A program made the position numbers and the translations under genes. A DNA stretch of 64,000 bases from Elysia chlorotica (lineage: Eukaryota; Mollusca; Gastropoda; Plakobranchidae), in contig RQTK01000286.1 of assembly GCA_003991915.1 (NCBI GenBank), positions 62,001-126,000 on the forward strand, written 5' to 3'. Below are positions 50,555 through 61,800 of this stretch, in pieces (position 1 is the stretch's first letter; every line of letters begins with the position of its first letter). Under the pieces are notes generated by a model. The model searched no databases and was not told the origin of the DNA. It saw only the letters and a program-made list of their open reading frames with translations.

Positions 50555-53286
50555 CTAATAAACTGCTAAACATTCTGTTGTTTTCTAATTAAAAAAAAAA
50601 GCAAATAAAAATTTAAGATGCAAGTCTTAAGCTGTGTTAGGAAAGGAGAATAATTAAAGTTTAAAAAGCCGCGATTGAATTTTTGAATTACTATTATTAA
50701 AATTATTCTATCCATGAGCATTTTAAAGATATGTAATGTAATTATTATGTCATTACCAGGACTGTCTCATGATTCTTATATTCTCATTCTAGTCTATGTA
50801 TTGGTAACCGCAAAAAACCCTCATTGCATTAACATTCTGCTAAATGGTGCTAGGTACATATCGGCACCTTTTCAAACCTATAATTCATATTTCATACAAC
50901 AGGTTGAATCTATGTGAACTAATATTATTGTATAATGTGTCTTTCTAATTTTATTATACCCGCTGTATATTTATCAAGCTTCTATCCAAATAATTAACAG
51001 AAACAATATGTATCATGCTCATTTTACCTTATACTATATCTTTCTTGAGACCGATAACATTTTAAAATAGGACAGACTTTTGCTGACCAAATATTTTTGT
51101 TTTAACAAAACGCAAACAAATACACCCTCTCATCGACAGCCACACCCACACCCACACCCACACACATATCTATCTACGTATCTATTTATAATCTGCATGG
51201 TTTTCCCCATATATATATATATAAAACAAAATTATAATGCGTATAGCATAATTTTGACAGAATGTGTATAACAATAATAATCCAGTGCGTATGAACAATC
51301 CACATAAATTATACAAAAGAAAAAAAAGGTATTGATTTATTGTACTTCAAGGACGTTAGCAAAGTAATATTGCATTGCAATACTCATTTAATTGTAACTT
51401 TTTGCGTGGTATTGCTTTTCTATCTTAATACATTGTACATTGCCTCCCCAAATCCCCCTATCCTTGACCAGGGTTTCCAACTGAGCGGCGACTCGTGCTG
51501 TCCTGAGGCGGTCCCTCCATCGTCCAGCTCTACAGGCCTCTCACCTGGTTCCATTCTCCTTATAGCGTGAGTACATACACGGGAGGGGACGGGGGTGGGA
51601 AGGCACAAATGGTAGAGGGTTGGTCTCCCAACCTGGAGGTCCCCGGTTTAAATCCAAAATCGGTGAAAAAACGTTTTTGTCCGATTTCATCCTCTACTGG
51701 TTGGGTCGGCGTCAGTGTAATGAGAGACCGGCTGAGACAGGATTTCAAGTCTTCCAGCGCTGTTTATGTGGGGCACAAGGTAAAATTGTTAGACTTAAGT
51801 CTTGAGGCCTCTCCACACTATATATCGATATAGCCCAGATGATGTGTAATGTACATAGTTTTTACTCATATCACTATTAGGGCATCTAACATATTTTTGT
51901 TATTATTAGATGAAAACGATAGAAACCAAAAATCTAAACAAACCAAAACAATCTTTCCTCGTGGTCCATTGTAGCTTCCTTGTTCTGGTTGTGTCGCAGA
52001 ACAGACAACAGTTCTGTTAATCCTAGCAGCTGGCTGATTTTAAGAAACAAACAAAACAACATGATCAACAACAACAGCAACAACAACAGCAACAACAACA
52101 AAAAGAACAACAACAAACAAAACAAACCTTCATCCCCCCCCTCCCATGCTACATTGTAGATTCCTGGTTCTAGTGGTAGTCTACATTCTCGTCGGTGTCG
52201 GGATACAGATCGGCGTGAGGAAAGCCAAGGGTATAGAGAGTCTGCCCAATGTGAGCTTCTGGTCGGCATTACCTGGACTCATTAAGGTACGATTTTTAGT
52301 TTCTTTTACATAGTTTGTGCGTTAGTGAGGGGGGCGCGGTGACTCTAGGGTAGAACATCGTCGGCTTCCGACGCAAAAGGTCTGGGTTCGAGCCTTAGCG
52401 ATTTTTCTCCTACTGGTTGGGTCGGTGTGAGTTTAATGTGACTGGCTGAGACAGGAGTCATGGCATTCCCACCCTGTCTCGTGTGTGGCAGCACTAAAAA
52501 ATGTCAGACGTCAGTCTTGGGGCCCGTCCACAATATAGCCTATAATTATAGTGCTGATGTTGGGCGTTAAACCAACTCAACTCACCCTTGTGTGATAGTG
52601 AAACAAGTCAAGAGACAGATTGAGTTAACACTGGTGCATTTTCCCCAGAACGAAACGATTGGGTTGGGTTCTATTCATTATACGGTTTGTTTGTGAGTGA
52701 GATAGGTAAATAAACTGTTAAATATAATGTAGATGGATATAATTGCGCATAACGACATGATGATGTTGGTTTCTTTCTATTTTTTACAAGGTATGTGTCG
52801 TTCAGAAAATTAAAAAGGTAGATAAATAAACACAAGACATAAACACAGCAAGCGCATGCAACGTTAATTAAATGAGAGTTGCATAACATCATAGCCTACA
52901 TGCAATTCTTTGATTACATGACCAACTTGAACAGTGCAGTTAGCGAATATTTTTTATGAGTGTTAGTAACAATCAGATACTAAGAGAGAATTTAAAGATA
53001 GAGGGCTAAACATAATAGAAATAAGAAAGAGAGAGTAAATAAATAATGACGAGGAGTTTAATAAGAGTTTAATAAAGTTTAAGTATAAGGTGGTCTAAAT
53101 AAGAGAGAGGAAAACACACTTTAGCCATATAAAACAAACCTGCTAATGCTCTGAAAACATACTTTTAAAAATTAACGCATACTTATGATGTTCGCCAAAC
53201 TCCATAAACTTTTCTTTTCATTATTACAGGATGGAGTTGGTTTCACTTTGACGTGTGGCAAAAAGTCAGAGTACAACAAGATATAA
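46314..53286 (+). CDS. M6PR: Cation-dependent mannose-6-phosphate receptor-like protein, complete, 7 coding exons
   Basis: This would be a sorting receptor of the Golgi/endosome system that carries acid hydrolases to lysosomes. Exons 46314-46483, 47307-47391, 48774-48886, 50378-50462, 51472-51566, 52160-52286 and 53230-53286 join with no phase conflict to 732 bases (243 residues). In order: a signal peptide (MTLWWTTTPMVTAVCILSLT...), a luminal MRH-type domain with paired cysteines (CGCETEKGYINL, YHWNPC, CIQHLLNGDEYDCG, FSGEYPSTVYGF, SCCPE), a TM helix (ILLIAFLVLVVVYILVGVGI), then a cytoplasmic part with IESLPNVSFWSALPGLIK-DGV that matches the family's conserved post-TM block, ending YNKI. The Glu and Tyr typical of MRH sugar sites seem present; the Gln and Arg could not be placed by eye. 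ATG27-type MRH proteins are the alternative. It is divergent from the secreted-protein gene and convergent with the TSP1 gene. Confidence 0.88.
46510..46792 (+). mobile_element. SINE-1 copy in M6PR-like intron 1
   Basis: A short reversed end fragment (46512-46545) precedes a full plus copy (46548-46792) with head GACCTGGGGTAGAACATCGG and end GATGTTGGACGTCAAACC. Confidence 0.85.
47307..47391 (+). CDS. M6PR: M6PR-like exon 2
   Basis: The acceptor is tttcacag and the donor GCA/gtgagt. One base completes Pro, then LYVLDPVQYTEYHWNPCKDF and MGKIESA. The phase is 2 in and 0 out. Confidence 0.86.
47705..47905 (-). mobile_element. SINE-1 copy, reverse
   Basis: GTTGGTTTAACGTCCAACGT through CTCAGCCAGTCACATTATAC to the CCCAACCAGTTACAGGGGAC junction. 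It lies in intron 2 of the M6PR-like gene. Confidence 0.83.
48243..48305 (+). mobile_element. SINE-1 3' fragment
   Basis: TTAGTATTGGGACCCGTCCG to TCACGTTGGACGTTAAGC. Confidence 0.7.
48345..48773 (+). repeat. Tandem decayed copies of the M6PR-like exon 3 start
   Basis: The unit ACCACAGTGCATACAGCATT TATTAAACGG-GATGAATATGACTG recurs five to six times before the functional acceptor at 48773, mostly with CCACAG or similar acceptors retained. Confidence 0.88.
48774..48886 (+). CDS. M6PR: M6PR-like exon 3
   Basis: The acceptor is acaaccacag and the donor AA/gtaagg. It encodes CIQHLLNGDEYDCGSHSSTK and on to SMVSSDR. The GDEYD-CG motif is the centre of the MRH domain. The exon start is repeated in several decayed tandem copies upstream. 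Confidence 0.88.
49090..49320 (-). mobile_element. SINE-2 copy
   Basis: The minus strand begins with a tRNA-like AGAATGGTTAAGCACACTGG and GGCTCGATACCCGTCCATGC, then CTTATCTGTTGGTCTCAAGC, shared with 33500-33620. Confidence 0.68.
50378..50462 (+). CDS. M6PR: M6PR-like exon 4
   Basis: The acceptor is ttaccctcag and the donor TAC/gtgagt. It encodes RTSKVTCVCKKYAVDDFAFS then GEYPSTVY. The Glu in GEY and the final Tyr fit the MRH sugar-site positions. Confidence 0.86.
50487..50555. repeat. (AAC)n
   Basis: About 22 units starting 24 bases after the M6PR-like exon 4 donor. Confidence 0.97.
51472..51566 (+). CDS. M6PR: M6PR-like exon 5
   Basis: The acceptor is cttgaccag and the donor GC/gtgagt. 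It encodes GFQLSGDSCCPEAVPPSSSS, a Ser/Pro stalk, and the start of the TM helix (SPGSILLIA). Confidence 0.86.
51576..51838 (+). mobile_element. SINE-1 relative in M6PR-like intron 5
   Basis: It starts ten bases after the exon 5 donor. The head is AATGGTAGAGGGTTGGTCTC and CCCCGGTTTAAATCC, followed by the GGTTGGGTCGGCGTCAGTGT junction and a decayed body. Confidence 0.8.
52160..52286 (+). CDS. M6PR: M6PR-like exon 6: TM helix and juxtamembrane block
   Basis: The acceptor is acattgtag and the donor AAG/gtacga. It encodes FLVLVVVYILVGVGIQIGVR, then KAKGIESLPNVSFWSALPGLIK, the block typical of cation-dependent M6P receptors. Confidence 0.88.
52328..52586 (+). mobile_element. SINE-1, near full length, in M6PR-like intron 6
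   Basis: Head GCGCGGTGACTCTAGGGTAG and GGTTCGAGCC, complete body, end GTTGGGCGTTAAACCAACTC and tail. Confidence 0.87.
53230..53286 (+). CDS. M6PR: M6PR-like terminal exon
   Basis: The acceptor is ttattacag. It encodes DGVGFTLTCGKKSEYNKI and TAA at 53284-53286. The last four residues fit a Tyr-x-x-hydrophobic sorting signal. I saw no clear AATAAA in the next few hundred bases. Confidence 0.86.
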   Translation, partial: DGVGFTLTCGKKSEYNKI

Positions 53287-53925
53287 ACTAAATTATTAAT
53301 TTTAGAACTCTTAGAACTCGCTTTTTCATTAATGGATTTTTCCATGCTGTGTCTGAAATGTTTGGTTTGTAGTTTGTGGCCTCATTTAAATAACAAGTAT
53401 GTTAGCATGGAGCGTTTTATTTACAAAGAAGCATTATATTTATACATAGTATAAGCAAAATTCCAATTGATAATTCCTTTCGCTGATTCCATATTATTGA
53501 TATTTACCTCATCATTGTGATTATCAAAATCAGTTGTTATCATTGTGATTAAAAGTATTACAATCATGTGTTATTGTTATTGTTATCGTTATGACTATTA
53601 TTATTATTATTATTATTATTATTATCGTTGGAGCTGGACTGCTTGTACCTGTAGCATCAGTGCAGGAAGAAAGACGACGATGGTCTGGTAGATTTGGGTC
53701 TCGAATTTCCTGATTAATGTGTAGAACACGTATATTGTTTCTGATTGATATCTTGATAGGATTGAGAAAGAACAATAGACTTAAAATAAGACGCTAGTTA
53801 GTACTAGGTGCTTCACAAACTAATTTTTGTTTTATTTCTATCTAATCATTAGTTGCATTATCTTAGGGTGTAGACAACTGTTGACAATTGCTTAAAATTG
53901 ACAATAATTATCTATGATAAATGAA
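53287..53925. other. 3' flank of the M6PR-like gene
   Basis: Contains an (ATT)n run at about 53595-53627 and no recognised exon. 3' UTR is likely in the first part. Confidence 0.5.
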
Positions 53926-54040
53926 GAACCTAGCATGGTTTTTAGTGCAAAACGACTCGTGTTTTGACCATCGAGTCCATGTTATAATAATATTTTTGGA
54001 TTCTGAAATCTTTTTCAAACTGTATTAAAAATGTTTTAGT
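53926..54040 (+). repeat. Direct repeat, left copy, flanking the mariner element
   Basis: About 80 bases (gttttgaccatcgagtccat onward to ttaaaaatgttt) are nearly identical to 54785-54863 on the other side of the mariner element; a looser match starts at 53926 with gaacctagcatg. Confidence 0.85.
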
Positions 54041-54057
54041 GTCCCTTTAGATAAATA

Positions 54058-54738
54058 CGAGGGCAGGCTGATAAATAAGGGTCGTTTTTGAATAACTTTT
54101 TTATTTGAAGGACTACAGAAGCAAGTTACACATCAAATGAAAGCTTAGAGTCTCCCCTATCTGATGAACTATCATTTTTCAACATAGTCACCATCGCGTT
54201 CAATACAGAGGCGCCAGCGTTGTACAAGTTTTCGCATGCCGTCGGCGAAGAATTCTGGTGTCTGGGATCGGCACCAAGAGCGAACGTTCGCCTCAACCTC
54301 AGCATCGGTTTCATAGTGATTTCCTTTGAGATGTTTCTTCAGCAAAGGAAATAAGAAAAAGTCAGACAGGGCCAAATCAGGACTGTATGTCGGATGTGGT
54401 ATGGTAGGAAGTTCCAACTGCTGTAAAGCGCACTGGGTTTGGCGACTGGTGTGTGGCCGAGCATTATCGTGCTGGATGACAACGTCTTTGACTTTGTCCT
54501 GCAGGCGGATGTTCGCTCTTGGTGCCGATCCCAGACACCAGAATTCTTCGCCGACGGCATGCGAAAACTTGTACAACGCTGGCGCCTCTGTATTGAACGC
54601 GATGGTGACTATGTTGAAAAATGATAGTTCATCAGATAGGGGAGACTCTAAGCTTTCATTTGATGTGTAACTTGCTTCTGTAGTCCTTCAAATAAAAAAG
54701 TTATTCAAAAACGGCCCTTATTTATCAGCCTGCCCTCG
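54058..54738. mobile_element. Rearranged mariner-type transposon with TIRs and TA target duplication
   Basis: TIRs of about 35 bases or more (CGAGGGCAGGCTGATAAATA and its complement) are flanked by TA at 54056-54057 and 54739-54740, the mariner hallmark. Inside, the minus strand (about 54172-54490) encodes the C-terminal third of a mariner transposase: DNARPH with the second catalytic Asp, HPTYSPDLALSDFFLFP with the third, and a long tail. The N-terminal two thirds are gone. In their place the transposase end is repeated as an inverted copy (about 54500-54640, plus strand), giving a snap-back structure. It is non-autonomous and cannot make a whole transposase. Confidence 0.9.
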
Positions 54739-54766
54739 TATATTATTCAGGGAATATGTTTTTAAG

Positions 54767-54863
54767 AACCTAACATGATCGTAGTTTTGACCATCGAGTC
54801 CATGTTATAATAATATTTTTGGATTCTGAAATCTTTTTCAAACTGTATTAAAAATGTTTTATA
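54767..54863 (+). repeat. Direct repeat, right copy, flanking the mariner element
   Basis: Second copy of the 53926-54040 sequence in the same orientation. Confidence 0.85.
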
Positions 54864-55129
54864 CCGCATGCAATTTGTTTTTCAATGGTGTTCTGGATAA
54901 TCCCACAACTTTATTGTGAATATTAGACAAATTTGTACATTCATAATTTCAACTCTGCTATTAGCCCTGAAAAGTAACTTCTTTACAAAGTATGTAAATA
55001 TCTGCCACCGTTTTTTAACCTTTTCCCCTAAGTTACCTCAACTGTTTGATTACTTTAAAGGAAAAACACCTGTAAAGGAGAAATCGCAAATCGAGACGAG
55101 CATAAACAAAATTCACCCGACCATGAAAC

Positions 55130-55670
<541 letters not shown>

Positions 55671-55699
55671 GCGTACAACAAAGAAAGGAAGTCTTAACA

Positions 55700-56535
55700 A
55701 TTACACAACGAGAGCAGAATCCCGAACCATTGCAACTGATAACAGAAAGAAATCTAGAGCTAAGATAACCGATGTCTGTTTCAGATCTTGCACAAAAATA
55801 AAAACATTTGCTTACCGGTGTTATAACTGTTGCTTCTGCATAAAATTTGACAAAATATTACAGGCTTAAAATGTATACAAATAAGAATGTTTGAGGCAAA
55901 ACCTCCCAGGTTTACCAGTGACTAGTTGTTGCGACAGCCCAAGCGAGAGACAGCTCAGTAAGTTGTGCTCAGTGATTTGTCACTACGTTGGATAATGTAA
56001 ACAAATTTCAATCATATATTGTCTAGAGTTTGAAAATTCAAAAAGAAAAATATGCTTTGTATTTTGTTTTGAAAAATATTTTATTAATTAAGAAATAAGT
56101 AATACGTGTCTTTGCAACAGGGACTCCAGTAGTTCTGACCTGCAGAAATGTATTATTAACAACAACAAAGGTATAAACGTATTCACAGCATGTAAACCTC
56201 ATTGAGAAAAATTCATTTCTGACCGAGGTACTTATAAGACTGAAGTTAGTTCAAGGTCGCTTGGCAAAGCAAGTTCGTCTTGAACTGGCTCCGATCCCGA
56301 ACGGTGTTAAGGCCCGTCAAACGGCCAAGGTCCGCATGCTATTACGATACGCCCATTATCGTAATTTATGACTTGGGTACTGATGCGGTTCCTCCCATAA
56401 AACACCGGCTCACATTGGTGATCGACAGCTGGCAGGAAAGCTTTGTCGGAAGGTGTGTGATAAGCACAAAGTCCTCAGAGGTACAGGCGTTAGGTACCTC
56501 GTCAATGTGGTGTGATGGGTCCGCTATTCTGAGAG
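55700..56535. other. Spacer, nothing firmly recognised
   Basis: A 126-codon frame (56280-56660) contains no known motif and spans the possible TATA box and donor. Confidence 0.4.
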
Positions 56536-56539
56536 TGCC

Positions 56540-56655
56540 TATATGTGTCCACATATATAAATGGCGAGGATCAGAGCAGTTAGTTGCACCCCCTGTTCAT
56601 TATTTGGATTATCTCCCTTTATACGGGGTTATTTCCCCTTTGAAAATCGAAGGTA
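56540..56655 (+). promoter_or_regulatory. Possible TATA promoter and first non-coding exon
   Basis: CATATATAAATGGCGAGGATC contains a TATATAAA box. About 90 bases later ATCGAAG/GTAAGTAA is a strong donor. A first exon of a plus-strand gene whose coding part lies elsewhere is possible, but no matching acceptor was found. Confidence 0.3.
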
Positions 56656-56844
56656 AGTAACCCTTTTATAGATGACAAGCTTGCGCTTTTTCTTTATTAT
56701 CCCCCATAGCTCATGCCCATTGACCATTGAGGACCCACCTGTACTGCTTATGCTTATGGTTATTGTTATTAATTTTCTATCTTTCGACATCTCTTCCTTT
56801 TTTTCACTCCATTTCTCTCAATCTGTAACTTCCCTCTTCCCTCA

Positions 56845-56896
56845 TCCCACCTTTCTGTCTCTGTCTCTTTCTCTCTATACCTCTCTGTGTTTATTT

Positions 56897-56931
<35 letters not shown>

Positions 56932-57110
56932 ACTCTTTTCCTTTCGCTCCCCTTAACTCATCTCTCTCTTATCTGAGTCTGCGTCTCTCTCTTTCTCTCT
57001 CCCTTTCTCGCTTTCTTCCCTTTTTTTCTTCCGCTTCCTTCACCCTCTCCCCTTGCCTTAGCTTTCCAAGCTTTTTCTTTTTTTCCCTTTTATTTCTCCC
57101 TCTTTCTATT
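56845..57110. repeat. Pyrimidine-rich tract with (GT)n
   Basis: CT-rich with a GT array at about 56898-56928. Confidence 0.94.
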
Positions 57111-57204
57111 TTCACCACCCTGTTTTTTCCATCTCTCTACCCACCCACTCCAATCAAAAAAGCAACAACAACAACAAACAATCCTTTTTGGGATTTTCTT
57201 TAAT

Positions 57205-58210
57205 AAAAACGTCATTATTTTAACACTTAACATAATAAATAAAACTCGTGAGTTCAGCAAATGATGAATATAAGATATTTTTATTAGTGTTTTTCAGGCA
57301 ATCAAAAGATAGCTCTTATCACAACTGCATCATATAACATTCAATAATTTAAAAAAATCCCAAAGGAAACACATCAGAAACAACAAAAGCTAACAAATAA
57401 AATAAAATAACAATAACATGTTTATCAAATACGTGTCTTAACGTGCAGTATTACCAGAGACTACAGATAAAGTGAGAGGTGTCACAAAGAGAGACGGGGA
57501 GCTAGCGTGACAGGTCCTTACTCTATTTCTTTATTAAAACTAAGGCGGTTGACCATTCCTCAAAGTTTTTATTAAGCTTTAAAGAAGGAAGCAATCGTCT
57601 ATATATACAACATTTTCAACAAAAATGTTATCCGTGTAACCTCTCAATATTTCTCACTCTCTGGTTTAAAGTCTCCTATGGTCTTATGAGGCGAGAATAT
57701 TTATAGGGAAATCTATGTATTACGCGACTTTTTTTACATCTAATTTTAATATTGATAAATAAGGTGTCATCATCATTAAAAGTTTAAAGCGCAGAAATAA
57801 AAACAAAAAGTCCCTTCACTGTCTAAGAAAAGGTTTTGCGATCTACGCGAAGATAAATGATGATGTTATCACGCACGTTAGACATGGGGTTTTCTATTCG
57901 TTCATTGGTCCCGTTTACGTCTAAGGTAGCTAAGGTAGCGCTATGATTGGTCGCCGGTGCAGATTGCCTTCCTATCGTACTCGTTCACTTTAGCTATGTG
58001 AGCAGTTAAAGACAGATTTAAACCAACCTTCTGGCAAAGAAAATAACTCGTCGAAGTGGTGAAAGTCCGACGAGTCCGACGGCTCTGGCGGGCGAAATTA
58101 GCTTATCTAAAAATAGATCTAGCTTAAGCTATGAAACATCCCTATACATAGGCCCGCTTATCAAAAGGTCCCTAAGCACAGATGTTTAAGCTATATATAT
58201 ATATATCTTT
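57205..58210. other. 3' flank of the TSP1/EGF gene
   Basis: AT-rich. On the minus strand AATAAA-type hexamers occur near 57530-57535 and 57279-57284 and could end its transcript. An (AT)n run precedes the stop codon region. Confidence 0.45.
57890..57975. promoter_or_regulatory. Two CCAAT-type elements in a less AT-rich island
   Basis: CATTGGTCC at 57904 and GATTGGTCG at 57945 lie in a short CG-containing stretch. It is downstream of the TSP1-gene stop, so the association with a gene is unclear. Confidence 0.2.
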
Positions 58211-58219
58211 GCCTCTAAG

Positions 58220-58514
58220 TTACTTAACGGATCCCGCGGATGTACCCTTGGGAAGTTTGACCACCATCTCCACTGCACTGGCAGCCATCTTGATGAAAGA
58301 GGCGTCCGGGCCAGGCTTCTGACCAACTGGCTTCTCGGGCTCCGGTACTGGTACTGGTGCTGGTATTTGGGCTGACCAGTTGGACGGTTTTTTCTTGAGG
58401 CGTCGCCTGAGCTCCTTGTGGTTCAATTCCCGGGCCTTGGTGAAAAGCTTGACCTCGTTCGTCTGTTCGTCGACAGAGTGTAGGGTGTCCTTCAGGGCGC
58501 GGAGGTCGGGGTCT
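58220..58514 (-). CDS. Cytoplasmic tail exon with stop
   Basis: The acceptor is ctccacag. It encodes DPDLRALKDTLHSVDEQTNE and a basic segment (KELRRRLKKKPSNW), a Pro/Val/Glu repeat (PAPVPVPEPEKP) and the end GTSAGSVK with TAA at 58220-58222. The start is probably alpha-helical. No known signalling motif was seen. Confidence 0.83.
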
Positions 58515-58672
58515 CTGTGGAGGGGGAGAGGGTGGTTGTGGTGGGTTTAGTGGGTTAGAGTGTGTGATTTCGAAGCTGAAGGTTCGGGGTTTAATTCTGT
58601 CTATGGGGGAACGTTTGGAGAGAGGTGGGGGCAAGGGGGGGGTGATACAAGAGGTTGAGATAGGAGAAGACT

Positions 58673-58754
<82 letters not shown>

Positions 58755-58803
58755 AAGACAGCCAGACAGACAGGCAGAGAGAAAGAGAAAGACAGATAGA
58801 GAA

Positions 58804-58850
<47 letters not shown>

Positions 58851-61800
58851 TAGAGAGATAGAGAGAGAAGGATAGACACAAAAAGATTTAGTAAGGGAGA
58901 TGGTGATAGAAAAAGAGAGAGACACAGAACCAGAGTGATTTGAGAGTTTAAGGCAGGTGGAAAAAAGGATTATATACACGGAGATAAAGCAATTCAACTC
59001 ACTGTTTCTTGCAGAGGACGATTCCAGCGTAGAACAGAACTCCTGGGATGATCCCCATAGTGAGAATCGAGACCAGCACATGCATCAGTTTTAGATCTGG
59101 TCAGTAGAAACAATCAGAGACAGACCAGGAGTGAGTGAGTGGGTGAGTTTGTTTTTACGGCACGTCAGCGCGGTAACGGTTATAATCATGCTGAGACAGG
59201 AGTCATGGTATCCCCGCCTTGTCTCGTGTTTGGCAGCACATAAAATTGTCAGACGTCAGTCTTGGGGCCCGGTCCACAATATAGTCTACATAGTGCTGGT
59301 GTTGGACATTAAACCAACTCAACTGACCCAACTCTGCGCCCGTTATGTTCTAAGGCAGTTAATACATTATACTAGTAGCAACGATGACTCCTGTATCTCT
59401 CTGAGTATTAAAAGCATAAAAATTGTGGACAAAAAGTTATGACTTGCTTATCTGTCAAACGGATATGCATTACCATTTTCATGATATGATACTAAGAGTT
59501 TTTGGTGTGTGTGTGTGTGTGCCAATTTAATCTGTGTGGAGGTATGTTAAACATAACCTTCAATATAATTTTGTATCAAAGTGACTTATCTTAAATATAA
59601 TTTATCTCTCTATGTTGGATATGTCCAGAACTAATTTCCAAACAGGTTGAATAAAGTCTATCTCACCTTGCCTTACCTTAAAATTTATTAATCTTCATAC
59701 AAAAATGGAACACTTTATATTAAACCTAATGATGAATAGTTCTCATATTATAAAAGTTGGCCTCTTTTTGTTTTCACAATTACAAATCAGTCAAAATCAG
59801 CGAACGAGCTTCTGTAACTTTTTACAATACATAATTTACATACGTATGTGTTTCTGGAACCGTCAGGGTTATAGATCTAGTTTAGTTGCTGATTATATGG
59901 AGGTTAAGGAACCAACGCCCACGACAGTGTATAATTTCAACAGTGTTATACCATGCATGTAAAACGTTTTATCATTATTTTTTCCCAGAGGTGTTGATGT
60001 TGTTAAATTTAAAACTTTTGTGTATGCACGACCAAGGAAAGTTTTCATATGGGATAATAAAGGCTATAATTATCTTATCTCATCTATTGTGATGGCATCT
60101 TACCAAAATCACACTCCCCTGTCTCCGGGTCGCAGTGGTCTATGCAAAATTCCAAACATGACTGGTTACAGCCCGCGCCGAAGTGGAACCTTGGACACTC
60201 TGACAGGGAATGGACAGGACATTAGGAACATGGTTTGGGTCAATTGCTTAATGACTAGACCATTTGACCAATTGATTAATGACTAGACCATTCCTCCTTA
60301 ATTTTTGTTTTGTTTTGTAACCGGGCTCCCAATCTCTACAGCATTTGTATTGATGATTATTCTTATAGAAACTCATCATGATATTATCTCTAATTCTACC
60401 TAAACTAACTGTTTTAATGTCATCTCACAGCTGGTTGGTACAGCTTTTACAGGACTGATGTCTAACGTTAAGGGAACACCTACCTCACACAACCAAAAAA
60501 TATGTTAATTTGTTTGAAGACACGAACAAAGATTAGCAATTGACTATCATGAAATAAAATTTAAGTTCTAATATGCCTAGATCAAGGCTTTCAAAATTCT
60601 ATTTATAATTTGAATTCATTTACGGATAGGTATAGTACTTACGAAAAAAAAGGTGTGCATGCTGCATTTTTTGTACAGTTTATACTCAATTTCATCATAA
60701 GCTATGGAAACTCGAAAATAAACTTAAAAATAAAAAAAAAGTGTCCTCACAAACTTACTTGAGCGATGTAATAACACAGCCCGTCGACTTTTCCCCCTGG
60801 GAACTCGGACAATATAGCCCTTCCCGTGCTGGCGTGCCGTAAAAACAAGCAAACTGACCACCAGTTCCATCAGGCTGGCCACAACCAAAAATCCAATCAA
60901 CCATCAAAACCAACCATTTAATAGAGTATCAAAGAATAAGCGCTAAAAAAAGGCGGGATCCACGCAACTAAACGCCAGTTACGCCAGACGCCCGAAGAGA
61001 GCGGTTGCTGAAACTGCTCGAACTAAACGCCAGTTACGCCAGACGCCCGAAGAGAGCGGTTACTGAAACCGCTCGAAACACATGTGTCCCATGGAATGGC
61101 CGTAAACTCATGGTAGGACAATACAAAAATAACAATATATATATATATATGTATATTAGTACATTACCCATTTCGCACTGATCGCCCATACGGCCGGGCC
61201 GGCAGCCCATGCAGTGGCCAGTGTCATAGTCGCAGGTTCGATGCAGGCAACCTGTGGGACAGTCTTCGTCACAGCGAGGTCCCCACTTGGTGAACGGGCA
61301 ATCTGACATGGGCGGGGAAAGATTGGGGCGCTGTGCATGTTGGTTAAAGTATAACACCGAAGGAAAGGTATATATATATATGTGGCTCTGTGTTGTGGTC
61401 AGTTTGAAATACATGTACCTGTAGTCCATTGTAAAACAGTAGTGAGGTGAGTAAAAGAAGTAAGACAACAGACGGATATAATTGACATCAGATGAATAGA
61501 AGATGATAATAAACATAAGCAATATACTGTTGTGAATTCATAATTATGGCAACTAGGAAAATGGAAAGAAAGCGATAGGCAGACAGATAGATAGACCTTT
61601 GAAACAAGGAACGTTCGTGTAGTCACAGATCCTGTTGCTGTATTCTACAAAGTCGCCGGGGCAGTCTCGACCTTGGGCTGAAGGCGGGGGCCGGTCACAG
61701 TATCTAGTTGGGATGACACAATGAGAGAGTTATAGGTTTTTAACGGATTCAGTATTTTAGGCTGCTTAAGCCATCTTGATTTAGAACATAACCTGGTTTT

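Noticed and set aside
56280..56660. 126-codon frame as a gene
   Set aside because: No motif; crosses a TATA-like box and a strong donor; composition not clearly coding.
58020..58090. Hammerhead-ribozyme-like GTCCGACGAGTCCGAC segment
   Set aside because: The invariant CTGATGA core is absent on both strands, so no hammerhead can be drawn.
58224..59081. 285-codon minus-strand frame
   Set aside because: It spans an AG array and reads the cytoplasmic-tail exon in the wrong frame; the splice-supported exons 58220-58514 and 59003-59096 explain the coding part.
60770..60842. Possible extra exon (TGRAILSEFPGGKVDGLCYY) between two EGF-like exons of the TSP1 gene
   Set aside because: It has acceptor and donor motifs, but the phases do not fit the neighbours and its start is the TTTTTACGGCACGCCAG head of a SINE seen at 30515 and 59150.
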